In this document: positions 42,768 through 50,779 of the stretch, one piece after another
How positions within the stretch are numbered: position 1 is the stretch's first letter
Layout: each line of letters starts with the position of its first letter
Assembly: GCA_039942715.1 (NCBI GenBank)
Contig: JBDVBY010000006.1
Location: forward strand, 620,001-684,000
Length of the DNA stretch: 64,000 bases
Reading direction: 5' to 3'
Source of the DNA: JABDJX01 sp039942715
Lineage (GTDB): Bacteria > Pseudomonadota > Alphaproteobacteria > Rhodobacterales > Rhodobacteraceae
The notes under the pieces: model-generated
The model's input: the letters and a program-made list of their open reading frames with translations, nothing else
Database searches by the model: none
Told to the model about the DNA's origin: nothing
Translations under genes and position numbers: made by a program

Positions 42768-42844
42768 CGTTTGGCTCCTTGCAGTGCAGCGTGCCCCCGG
42801 TTGAGCGGCGCTGAGAAATTCTTGTCTTTTGTTTTGTCGCGGCC

Positions 42845-42900
42845 GGGGTCTGAATCCAGAGCCCCGCCCGTGACGATGTTAAGTGCTGGCCGAAGCCAGC
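42845..42900 (-). promoter_or_regulatory. pufA-pufL intercistronic hairpins
   Basis: Right after the pufA stop the transcript forms GCTGGC-TTCG-GCCAGC (42885-42900), then a GGGG..CCCC stem with an inner CAGA/TCTG part (42845-42865). In Rhodobacter such hairpins stabilise the short pufBA mRNA and set the excess of LH1 over reaction centre; the same role is inferred here. Confidence 0.75.
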
Positions 42901-42903
42901 GGC

Positions 42904-43065
42904 TTATTCTGCTGCACCAAAGGCGAGTGAGAACCAGTTTGTCTCCGGATTGCTGAGCAGGACGAGGTGAATCATCGCTGCAAGCAAGAACAGAAAGACG
43001 CCCTGAGCCACGAACACGCGCCGCGGATCGAAGATCAGCCATATTTTGTAGAACTGTGCCAACAT
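42904..43065 (-). CDS. pufA: LH1 light-harvesting alpha polypeptide
   Basis: A 53-residue protein, MLAQFYKIWLIFDPRRVFVA at the N-terminus, with one membrane helix and the bacteriochlorophyll-binding His in AAMIHLVLLS. Preceded by AGGAGGGC. The closely packed order pufB-pufA and the FDPRRVFVAQ motif make it certain. Confidence 0.96.
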   Translation of the reverse strand: MLAQFYKIWLIFDPRRVFVAQGVFLFLLAAMIHLVLLSNPETNWFSLAFGAAE

Positions 43066-43077
43066 TCAGATGCCCTC

Positions 43078-43233
43078 CTAAAAAGCAAACCAAGGAAGCT
43101 TGATGTACGTCAGGACATGCGCAACAGAAGCAACACCTGTGAAGATGATGAATCCGCTCACATACACTGAGTGCAGCTCCTGGGCCTGCTCGTCAGTCAG
43201 ACCTGTGAAGGACAGATCAGTATTATCAGCCAT
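43078..43233 (-). CDS. pufB: LH1 light-harvesting beta polypeptide
   Basis: A 51-residue protein beginning MADNTDLSFTGLTDEQAQEL, with one helix, the bacteriochlorophyll ligand His in ASVAHVLTY and a C-terminal IKLPWFAF. Strong ribosome binding site (CCGGAGGAAAAT). Twelve bases before pufA. Confidence 0.96.
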   Translation of the reverse strand: MADNTDLSFTGLTDEQAQELHSVYVSGFIIFTGVASVAHVLTYIKLPWFAF

Positions 43234-43287
43234 ATTTTCCTCCGGAAAACGAACTGAGACCGCGAAATTCCCACGGCCAGGTTTTGA

Positions 43288-43304
43288 CAGGGGCTCATCC
43301 CCTG
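43288..43304 (-). repeat. Hairpin between pufQ and pufB
   Basis: CAGGGG/CCCCTG with a 5-base loop in the pufQ-pufB spacer (112 bases). Likely an mRNA-processing or stability element at the 5' side of pufBA. Confidence 0.5.
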
Positions 43305-43346
43305 CCTTTCTCCACCTTCCCTTACGGGCGGGCGAATTCCTTTAAG

Positions 43347-43565
43347 TCACGCCCAAAAGATTTTGGGCGTCACCGTGCTGGCCTGTTCCCAAGCCATGCG
43401 AATGGGTCCATCGGTTGACTTACGCATCGCAATGCGCGCCAGCCAGATTACCAGATTGATCGGCAATGCCAGCGCCAGCAGGATTGCGAAATACGCGTAG
43501 TATTCGCCTTTCGACTGCTTCTTGGTGCGCTCGCGCAGTGGTGCCTGTGATGTTAGATCGCTCAT
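43347..43565 (-). CDS. pufQ: PufQ, bacteriochlorophyll-related protein
   Basis: A 72-residue protein with one membrane segment (AYFAILLALALPINLVIWLA) and a C-terminal AWEQASTVTPKIFWA typical of PufQ/cytochrome-subunit-like proteins. PufQ promotes bacteriochlorophyll synthesis, perhaps as a carrier. The ATG at 43565 overlaps the bchZ stop by one base; a GTG one codon earlier is possible. Confidence 0.9.
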   Translation of the reverse strand: MSDLTSQAPLRERTKKQSKGEYYAYFAILLALALPINLVIWLARIAMRKSTDGPIRMAWEQASTVTPKIFWA

Positions 43566-45034
43566 CACTTTCTCCCTTCATTGATCATCTGTGGATGCAA
43601 TTTTTCGACGGTCTCGCGCACAACGCGCTCCCCTCCGTCTTCTAGTGCTGCCTTCTCTGCTGCATCGCGCAGAGTTTTAGCGGCAGAAATACGTGTCAGG
43701 ATCGGGTGGGTCGCCACGATCTCATCAAGCAAACGCTGCGCATCTTCGTCCCAAGGGAAATCCCGGCGCAGAGTTGTGGGTGTTGCTTCAGCCGAGTCCA
43801 TCTCGGTGCCAAGCGGAAGAATGTGGAACAGCGCATCAAAAAGCCCGTTGCACACTTCCTGCAAAAGGTACGTCGCACCCGCGTAGCCCATAAAAGGCGT
43901 CCCCGTTGCACGACGGATCGCAGCGCCCGGAAAACTTGCCGGAATAAACGTAGGGCTTGGCCCATGCCCAGCTTTCAACTCGGCCAGATACATTTTCTCA
44001 TTGATCGAGCCCATCACAACAAGCGGGCGCTTCTGCCCCATCATTGCGCGCACTTCTTCATTGTTAGTCTTCGCACCGGCAGTCCGCGCCACCGCAAAAG
44101 CGCAAGGCAAACCCAGGTCGCTTTCAAGATAATTACGGATACCACGCGCGTAAGTTTCGTTCGCAACAACAGCAAAAGATGCAGTGGCAAAGAAATCCTG
44201 CGTCACTGAGCGCCACAAATCCCAAACCGGTTTGATGGTCGAATGCTTCTCGGTTTCAATGAACGGCTCGGGATCAAGACCCGTCAATTCGCCCAACTTG
44301 CGCAGGAATTTCGTCGTGCTGTCCACACCAATCGGCGCTTGCAGATACGGCTTGTTCAAAACTTCGCAAAGCCCACGGCCAAACTCGCGGTACATGCAAA
44401 TATTTACGTCGGCATTCACCAAACCGCGCATCTCGGCCACATGCGCGCCAAGCGGCATCACCATGTTGATCTCGGCCCCAATGCCCTCAACCAAACGCCG
44501 GATTTCGGCCAGATCAGACGGCATATTGAACGTGCCATACATCGGACCCAAAACATTCACCCGAGGTTTAGCGCCCTCTTCACGCTTAGCTTCTTTCGGC
44601 ATCCGACCTTTGGTCATGCCAAACTCTGTGAAAATCCACGTCATCGCGCGATCGGCTGCTTCCCACTGATCCTCATCAATAGTGCGCGGCAAGAAACGCT
44701 GAATATTGGTGCCCATCGGCGTAACACCACCGCCGATCATCTCAGCAATTGAGCCTGTCACAACAACCGCAGGCAAAGCAGGATCAAGCGTACCCCAGGC
44801 GCGTTTCATCGCGCCCTCGGTTCCGTCACGGCCCAGTTCTTCTTCGCCCAAACCGGTGACAACAATCGGCAACTCATGCGGTGGCAATCCATCGGTGTAA
44901 TGCAAAACAGAGGTCACCGGCAGGTTTTCACACCCAACAGGCCCATCAATTACACATTGCAAACCCTTAACGGCACAGAACGCATAAACAGCACCCCAAT
45001 AGCCCCCGGCCCGATCATGATCCTGAATAAGCAT
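43565..45034 (-). CDS. bchZ: Chlorophyllide a reductase subunit Z
   Basis: A 489-residue NifK-like catalytic subunit. With BchX and BchY it reduces the C7-C8 bond of chlorophyllide a. The N-terminal GYWGAVYAFCAVKGLQCVIDGPVGCENLP region holds one cysteine ligand of the Fe-S cluster, and FLPRTIDEDQWEAADRA follows. Coupled to bchY by a TGATG overlap and to pufQ at the other end. Confidence 0.97.
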   Translation of the reverse strand: MLIQDHDRAGGYWGAVYAFCAVKGLQCVIDGPVGCENLPVTSVLHYTDGLPPHELPIVVTGLGEEELGRDGTEGAMKRAWGTLDPALPAVVVTGSIAEMIGGGVTPMGTNIQRFLPRTIDEDQWEAADRAMTWIFTEFGMTKGRMPKEAKREEGAKPRVNVLGPMYGTFNMPSDLAEIRRLVEGIGAEINMVMPLGAHVAEMRGLVNADVNICMYREFGRGLCEVLNKPYLQAPIGVDSTTKFLRKLGELTGLDPEPFIETEKHSTIKPVWDLWRSVTQDFFATASFAVVANETYARGIRNYLESDLGLPCAFAVARTAGAKTNNEEVRAMMGQKRPLVVMGSINEKMYLAELKAGHGPSPTFIPASFPGAAIRRATGTPFMGYAGATYLLQEVCNGLFDALFHILPLGTEMDSAEATPTTLRRDFPWDEDAQRLLDEIVATHPILTRISAAKTLRDAAEKAALEDGGERVVRETVEKLHPQMINEGRK

Positions 45035-46611
45035 CAGATCATCTCCGCCGCTTTGGCAGCCTTAGCCGCGCGTTCCAGTTTCTTGGCATTCGTTGCGCGG
45101 AATTTCGGCTGAAGGTTCGGCGCGCCTTCCCAGACCCCGGCGGTATCCTCATGCCCGACACCTTCAAAGAAGGCTTTCATCGAAGACATCCGCTCTTTAT
45201 TGGCCATCGCCGCATTCACAACTTCGGCAAGCGAACCAGCACCCGCAGGTCCCATCAAAGGACGCGCAGAAATCAGGTTGGTAAAGTAAAGCGACGGAAT
45301 ACCCATCTCTTTGCCTTTTTGCACAACCGGCGTCGTCCCAATTGCAAGGTCGGGCCTGACAGCCTCAACGGCGGCCATATCGTCTTCCAACGAGGCGCGG
45401 AATTTCACCTTAACACCCTTGGCTTCAAGCCATTCGGCATCCGCCGCAGACCAAGGCGATTTCGCGCAAGCTGTTCCAACATAAGGAATATTTGCGCCAC
45501 TCTCGATTAACAAACGCGCAACCAAAAGCTCCGAACCCTCGTAGCCCGAAAGCGTAATTGTGCCATTGATCGGCGCACCCGCAAGCGCACCTTTGATCGC
45601 AGGCAAGAACGCATTCTGAGCCGCCGCAACCTTGTCAGCCGCCAGCCCGAACGCGTCACCAATCCCGGCCAACCAAGCAGCCGTACCATCGTGACCAACA
45701 GGCGCCGAGCCAACAATTGGTCGGCCAGCGGCCTCAAACTCACGCACGGCAGAGGTGTAAAACGGATGGATCGCAGCAACCGCGCCGCAATCAAGTGCAG
45801 AGTATAGCTCCCGCCATTCACGACAGGGAACAACTGGACCAGCCGCCAATCCCATCGGGGCCAACATCGCGCCAATCATCATCGGATCGGCGGGGAACAT
45901 CTCGCCAAGCAGCGAAACAGTCGGGCGATCTTCTTTGCCACCAACCGGCGCAGGCACAGGGCCTGCTGCAATTTCTTCGCGCGCATATTTCAGCATCGCA
46001 CCCGCCAAAACATCCTTGGCTTCGGCGTGCGTCGGAATGCCAAATCCTGGCACATCAATGCCAACAATCCGCACACCGTTGATCTCATCCGGCAGCAACC
46101 GCAGCGGCACACCAGAGGCCGTCGGCACGCAAAGGTTCGTCACCACAATCGCATCAAAACGATCCGGGTCGGCCATTTCGTGCACGCTCTCGCGGATGTC
46201 TTCGAAAAGCTTGCCCGTTACCAACGTCTCAGAATTGAAAGGAACATACCCAACCGAGCGGCGCGCACCGTAAAAGTGTGAAACAAACGTCAGCCCATAA
46301 ACGCAACACGCCGATCCGCTTAGAACCGTCGCAACACGACGCATCCGAAGACCAACGCGCAACGATCCAAAAGCCGGGCACATCGACTGTGGTTTGTCGT
46401 GCGGACCTTGGGGATAGTCCTTAGCGTATTGATCCAAAATCTCGGAACTACCCGCAAGCCGCGCGGCCTTTTCCATCTCGCCGCCTGAGTGGCATCCTAG
46501 TGTTTCGGGCGCATCAAGCTCTGGCGCGCTAGGCTCACGAGGCGCACCTTCGATGACTTGAACTTCGCCAGTTTCGTCGTATTCGACATTGTATCCTGTG
46601 CGATCAGACAT
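45034..46611 (-). CDS. bchY: Chlorophyllide a reductase subunit Y
   Basis: A 525-residue NifD-like subunit of chlorophyllide a oxidoreductase. MCPAFGSLRVGLRMRR and SACCVYGLTFVSHFYGARRS carry conserved cysteine positions for the intersubunit cluster. It overlaps bchX by 8 bases and bchZ by one. Confidence 0.97.
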   Translation of the reverse strand: MSDRTGYNVEYDETGEVQVIEGAPREPSAPELDAPETLGCHSGGEMEKAARLAGSSEILDQYAKDYPQGPHDKPQSMCPAFGSLRVGLRMRRVATVLSGSACCVYGLTFVSHFYGARRSVGYVPFNSETLVTGKLFEDIRESVHEMADPDRFDAIVVTNLCVPTASGVPLRLLPDEINGVRIVGIDVPGFGIPTHAEAKDVLAGAMLKYAREEIAAGPVPAPVGGKEDRPTVSLLGEMFPADPMMIGAMLAPMGLAAGPVVPCREWRELYSALDCGAVAAIHPFYTSAVREFEAAGRPIVGSAPVGHDGTAAWLAGIGDAFGLAADKVAAAQNAFLPAIKGALAGAPINGTITLSGYEGSELLVARLLIESGANIPYVGTACAKSPWSAADAEWLEAKGVKVKFRASLEDDMAAVEAVRPDLAIGTTPVVQKGKEMGIPSLYFTNLISARPLMGPAGAGSLAEVVNAAMANKERMSSMKAFFEGVGHEDTAGVWEGAPNLQPKFRATNAKKLERAAKAAKAAEMI

Positions 46612-47605
46612 CGTCGTAGATCACCTCAAGGCTCTCTTTCGGCGTCGCGTTTTTGCCGCGCATGTCCATATCAGTTGCCGGTTCCAGAACGACGCCCGCG
46701 CCAGTGTCCGAGCCGTCAAACAACGCAAGCAACCCGTCCTGTGTCAAAGCAGCCGGTCGCATCGGGGGCGCAACCGCAACGTTCTCGCCAAGGGCAGCAA
46801 ACAGATCACCCCATTCGCTTTCAGCGGTCCCAACAATCTGGTAATTCGCTGATTTCTTTCGCAAATCATCATTCTGTGGAATCGAAGCAAGCACTGGAAT
46901 GTCAACCGATTCAGCAAACGCCTGAGCCTCGCCTGAGCCGTCGTCCTTGTTGATCACAAGACCAGCTACCCCAACATTGCCGCCCATCTTGCGGAAATAT
47001 TCTACCGCCGAGCAAACATTGTTTGCCACATAGAGAGACTGCAAATCGTTGGATGCAACTAGAATAACCTTCTGCGCCATGTCGCGTGCAATCGGCAGAC
47101 CAAAGCCGCCACACACCACGTCGCCAAGGAAATCGAGCAGCACATAGTCAAAATCCCAATCGTGGAAACCAAGCTTTTCCAAAAGCTCAAAACCGTGGAT
47201 GATCCCACGACCACCACAACCGCGGCCAACTTCTGGTCCGCCAAGTTCCATCGCGAAAACGCCGCCACGTTTGAAGCAAACGTCGCCAATGGCAACTTCC
47301 TCTCCGGCCAGCTTTTTCTTAGTCGAGGTTTCAATAATCGTCGGGCACGCCTTGCCACCAAACAGCAAAGACGTCGTGTCCGATTTCGGATCACAACCGA
47401 TCAGCAAAACGCGCTTGCCCTGCTCGGCCATCATGTGGCTTAGGTTGGCTAACGTGAATGACTTGCCGATACCGCCTTTGCCATAAATCGCGATGATCTG
47501 CGTCTTGGACGTCGGCTCTTCGGTCGGCACTTCCAATGTCGGCTCGGCAGCTTCGTCGCGCAGCCGTTGGTCGAAGTCTTTTAGATTTGGGACATCGAGG
47601 CTCAT
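46604..47605 (-). CDS. bchX: Chlorophyllide a reductase iron protein X
   Basis: A 333-residue NifH/BchL-like ATPase that passes electrons to BchYZ. The P-loop is YGKGGIGKSFT, with switch region LIGCDPKSDTTSL and a cluster-ligand region GDVVCGGFGLPI. ATG at 47605 overlaps the bchC stop (ATGA) and is preferred over 47620. Confidence 0.97.
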   Translation of the reverse strand: MSLDVPNLKDFDQRLRDEAAEPTLEVPTEEPTSKTQIIAIYGKGGIGKSFTLANLSHMMAEQGKRVLLIGCDPKSDTTSLLFGGKACPTIIETSTKKKLAGEEVAIGDVCFKRGGVFAMELGGPEVGRGCGGRGIIHGFELLEKLGFHDWDFDYVLLDFLGDVVCGGFGLPIARDMAQKVILVASNDLQSLYVANNVCSAVEYFRKMGGNVGVAGLVINKDDGSGEAQAFAESVDIPVLASIPQNDDLRKKSANYQIVGTAESEWGDLFAALGENVAVAPPMRPAALTQDGLLALFDGSDTGAGVVLEPATDMDMRGKNATPKESLEVIYDDV

Positions 47606-48543
47606 GCGGTAGCACTCCAATTTAGGATCATTTTCAGGCAGTTTGTGTCGTTAAACGCGGTCTCGTACGCGTTGGTCGCCTCGGCTGCGGGGCGCTCATG
47701 CGTGATCAAACCCTCAAGGCTTAGATCAGCACTTTCGACCAAAGCGCGCGTTGCGTGCAGATCATCAGGCGTCCATTCCGCTGAAACGCGAAAGCGCGCT
47801 TCTTTCATGAAAGCGGGAGGGAACTTGATTGCCAAAGGCTGGGAGTAAAACCCAGCCAGAACAATCTCGCCACCCCGCTCCAAAACAGGAACCAAATCGT
47901 TGATCACGTCGCTTTGCCCCGTTGCATCATAGACAGAGCGGTAATCGCGGCGCGCGTCGGACAATGGGTTGATCACGTCGTATCCGGTCGCCCCCGACAT
48001 GCGTGACTTGTCAATTTCCCAAACTGTCGGCGCCGAAGCACCCGCTGCAATTGTGAGACGCGCGAGCAGTCGACCTAAAACACCGTGCCCTACGATTAAA
48101 TCAGGTAACACTTTGCTTGGCCCAGCCATTGCGTGGCGCGCAGTCGCTGCCAGCGCCAAAAGTGCACCTTGCGCCTTAAGGCCCACATCGATTCGCGTGA
48201 CACGATCCGCCGCAGTCACCAGCTGGGACGATGCACCACCGAAAAGGCCGTAGGCCCCTTGATAGCAATTTGCGCCGGGCACAAAGACCCAATCGCCAAC
48301 TTTAAATCCTGTGCCAGCCCCTGCTTCAACGACTTCGCCAACAGATTCATAGCCAGGCACTAAAGGGTAACCCATGCCCGGAAATGGGGGCATTTCCCCT
48401 GTCCAGAGCAGCTTTTCCGTTCCAGTTGAAATGCCCGAATGCGCAACTTGAACCACCAAATCACCCGACTTAGGCGGATGAAGCTTTAGCGTGTCGACAC
48501 AAAGGTCTTTTGGTCCGTTCAATATGACTGCAGTGCTTTTCAA
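47602..48543 (-). CDS. bchC: Bacteriochlorophyllide a dehydrogenase
   Basis: A 313-residue MDR-type dehydrogenase that oxidises 3-hydroxyethyl bacteriochlorophyllide a. GroES-like N-terminus (HSGISTGTEKLLWTG, then PLVPGYESVGEVVEAG) and a Rossmann part (LIVGHGVLGRLLARL). TTG start at 48543 behind AAGGGAAG. A pair of PpsR-like boxes lies directly upstream, so it has its own regulated promoter within the superoperon. Confidence 0.95.
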   Translation of the reverse strand: MKSTAVILNGPKDLCVDTLKLHPPKSGDLVVQVAHSGISTGTEKLLWTGEMPPFPGMGYPLVPGYESVGEVVEAGAGTGFKVGDWVFVPGANCYQGAYGLFGGASSQLVTAADRVTRIDVGLKAQGALLALAATARHAMAGPSKVLPDLIVGHGVLGRLLARLTIAAGASAPTVWEIDKSRMSGATGYDVINPLSDARRDYRSVYDATGQSDVINDLVPVLERGGEIVLAGFYSQPLAIKFPPAFMKEARFRVSAEWTPDDLHATRALVESADLSLEGLITHERPAAEATNAYETAFNDTNCLKMILNWSATA

Positions 48544-48592
48544 CAGCTTCCCTTAAAATATGCGCAAGACTCATCTGCGACATTTTCTCCAG

Positions 48593-48636
48593 TGTCAGTT
48601 TAACCTGACACATGGTCGTGTCAATCTTTCTGGACA
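48593..48636. promoter_or_regulatory. Tandem PpsR/CrtJ boxes before bchC
   Basis: TGTCAGTTTAACCTGACA (48593-48610) and TGTCAATCTTTCTGGACA (48619-48636) both fit TGT-N12-ACA and are 8 bases apart, the classical cooperative spacing for the aerobic repressor PpsR. They lie 50-93 bases upstream of the bchC start. Confidence 0.85.
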
Positions 48637-48647
48637 TGTTTTTAAGG

Positions 48648-49790
48648 TTAACGACGCCCAATAATGCAGCGTGTTACGAAGGGCCGCGCTGATTTTTGGG
48701 CCACAACACTTTGAAATCCCGCTTGCTTGCAAAGAGCCACAATTTCATCGGCAGAACGCGCACGTCCCGTCCCCATCGCCAAAGTGTAAAGTGCAAAATA
48801 CGCATCGCCCGCGCGTTCAGGACGCGCACCGCCGGTCATTGGCTCGGAAATCAAAAGCAGTCCGCCCTCAGGCAACGCCTCATAAACCGCCTTCAAAAGC
48901 GCGCGCACCGTGTTGTCAGTATGATCGTAAAGCACCCGCACAAGGCTGATCGCATCTGCTCCCTGCGGCAGTGGATCATCACGAAACGAGCCTTTCGAAA
49001 TTGTCACGCGCGGCGTCAATCCAGCTTCTTCAAAGCGCGCCTGCGCACCGGGAACAACCGCCGGAAGATCAAAGAGATGCAAACTAATATCGGGGTATTT
49101 TGCACCAACGGCTGTCAAAAACGCGCCTGTGCCACCACCTACATCAATGATCTCTGAAACGCCATTAAGAGAGACAGTGGCCAGCGTATCATCTGCCACC
49201 AAACCTTGGCTTTCTGCCATCAGGTTAGAATACGTCTCCGCTGTTTCTGGGTCTTCGGCAGCACCTGCACCAAAAACATAAGGCCAGAACGACGCCAATT
49301 CAGGCTCGGTTTCGCCTTTGAAAAACGCAGCGGGATCGGCCAGATCACGGTACAAAACGCGATGATGCAAGATCATTTCTGTGAGGCCCGGCACTCCCAA
49401 AAGAGCAGCCCCTTTGCGACTCAAAGCATAGCGATCACGTCGCTTCATACGCACCAAATCAAGCGCAACACCAGCACGCAAAAGTACCCGCATACGAAGC
49501 TCCGGCACCTCACAGACGGTCGCCAAATCTTCGATAGTTCTCGGTGCACCTTGCAGCTGCGCAAGAACGCCCAACTCAACCAAAGCCGTCAAAACCTGAC
49601 TGTGACAAAACCCGGCAACAAGATCGAACATTGCCAACCCATCGCGCCGCACAAGGCGGCGCGTCATTGGGAAACGCGCGCTCCACTTTTGAAATTTATG
49701 TGATGATAACAGGCGATTACGCCAGTTTGGCTTTGGGTTTGCCGGAATGTCGCGCGCCGGCAATCCAGACGTGTCAGACACGCCGGTCAA
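48648..49790 (-). CDS. crtF: Demethylspheroidene O-methyltransferase
   Basis: A protein of about 378 residues, SAM-dependent, that methylates the 1-hydroxy group of demethylspheroidene. N-terminal dimerisation helices (MFDLVAGFCHSQVLTALVELG) precede a Rossmann domain with EIIDVGGGTGAFLTAV. Start is either TTG at 49790 or GTG at 49781; a GGAG nine bases before the GTG favours the latter. Follows crtE by 5 bases. Confidence 0.93.
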   Translation of the reverse strand: MTGVSDTSGLPARDIPANPKPNWRNRLLSSHKFQKWSARFPMTRRLVRRDGLAMFDLVAGFCHSQVLTALVELGVLAQLQGAPRTIEDLATVCEVPELRMRVLLRAGVALDLVRMKRRDRYALSRKGAALLGVPGLTEMILHHRVLYRDLADPAAFFKGETEPELASFWPYVFGAGAAEDPETAETYSNLMAESQGLVADDTLATVSLNGVSEIIDVGGGTGAFLTAVGAKYPDISLHLFDLPAVVPGAQARFEEAGLTPRVTISKGSFRDDPLPQGADAISLVRVLYDHTDNTVRALLKAVYEALPEGGLLLISEPMTGGARPERAGDAYFALYTLAMGTGRARSADEIVALCKQAGFQSVVAQKSARPFVTRCIIGRR

Positions 49791-49795
49791 CTCCG

Positions 49796-50677
49796 TTACT
49801 CACCTGGAATCGTCCGCGTGGACGACGCCCCCTTCGGCGCAAAACGCTGCGCTTGAGCTTGCACCATCTGCGCCAATGCCGCCTCGCCTGGGCAGGCCGG
49901 GATCGATGCAATCGCACCGCTCAAAATGTCCTGCAAATGCGACATAGCACCCTTCACGCCATACTCAGCCACAGCACTTGGCCGCCCATGCATTTCATCT
50001 TGCCCGGCGGGTTTGCCCAGCGATTCAGACGTTTCCAAAGCATCGCGCAAATCGTCAGCTACTTGAAAGGCTTCACCAATGCGCATGCCCAATTCTTCCC
50101 ACGCATGCGGATCATGACCCGCTGCAATGGCTCCCATCTGTGTGGCAGCCACAAAAAGCGCACCGGTCTTGGCACGGTGGTACGCACCAAGATCAATCTC
50201 GGCTTCGCTTTCCCAACCCTGGCCAGCACATATTCCGTTCGGCATGCCTGTGCGATTGGCCAAGGCAAGCACCAACGCCGCAGAACGCTGCGCATCCAAA
50301 TGCGCAACCCGACCTAATTCTTCAAACGCCATTACGATGAGACTGTCGCCCGCCAACACGGCCAGCGATTCCGAAAATTTGCGATGCACCGAAGGCTTGC
50401 CACGACGCATGTCTGCATCATCAAAGCAAGGCAGGTCATCGTGCACGAGCGACGCACAGTGGATCAGCTCAAGCGCGCAAGCCGCCGCATCCGAAACCTC
50501 GGGGCGATCATCACCGCAAGCCTTGGCAACGCTCAACAGGATCGTTGGACGAATCCGTGCCCCACCGGGCATCACCGAATACTCAAGAGCGTGCGCGAGC
50601 TTGCCCGGAGGCATTCCGCTTTGACCGCGCGCAATGGCGCAAGCAATCGCAGTCTCGTATCGGCGAGGAATATCCAT
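49796..50677 (-). CDS. crtE: Geranylgeranyl diphosphate synthase
   Basis: A 293-residue trans-isoprenyl diphosphate synthase supplying GGPP for carotenoids and bacteriochlorophyll. First Asp-rich motif HDDLPCFDDADMRRG, second motif QVADDLRDALE. ATG behind AAGGAGCGCTT. First gene of the crtEF-bchCXYZ-puf superoperon, divergent from crtD with two PpsR boxes between. Confidence 0.94.
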   Translation of the reverse strand: MDIPRRYETAIACAIARGQSGMPPGKLAHALEYSVMPGGARIRPTILLSVAKACGDDRPEVSDAAACALELIHCASLVHDDLPCFDDADMRRGKPSVHRKFSESLAVLAGDSLIVMAFEELGRVAHLDAQRSAALVLALANRTGMPNGICAGQGWESEAEIDLGAYHRAKTGALFVAATQMGAIAAGHDPHAWEELGMRIGEAFQVADDLRDALETSESLGKPAGQDEMHGRPSAVAEYGVKGAMSHLQDILSGAIASIPACPGEAALAQMVQAQAQRFAPKGASSTRTIPGE

Positions 50678-50708
50678 AAGCGCTCCTTACGTGCAGCCAA
50701 TGCTATCT

Positions 50709-50750
50709 TGTCAAAACTAACAGACAGATAACTGTAAATCAAACTGGACA
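50709..50750. promoter_or_regulatory. Tandem PpsR/CrtJ boxes between crtE and crtD
   Basis: TGTCAAAACTAACAGACA (50709-50726) and TGTAAATCAAACTGGACA (50733-50750), both exact TGT-N12-ACA, six bases apart. They occupy most of the 102-base gap between the divergent genes and can repress both. Confidence 0.85.
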
Positions 50751-50779
50751 CTTTTACGTTCTAAGTCAACAATTGGCTG

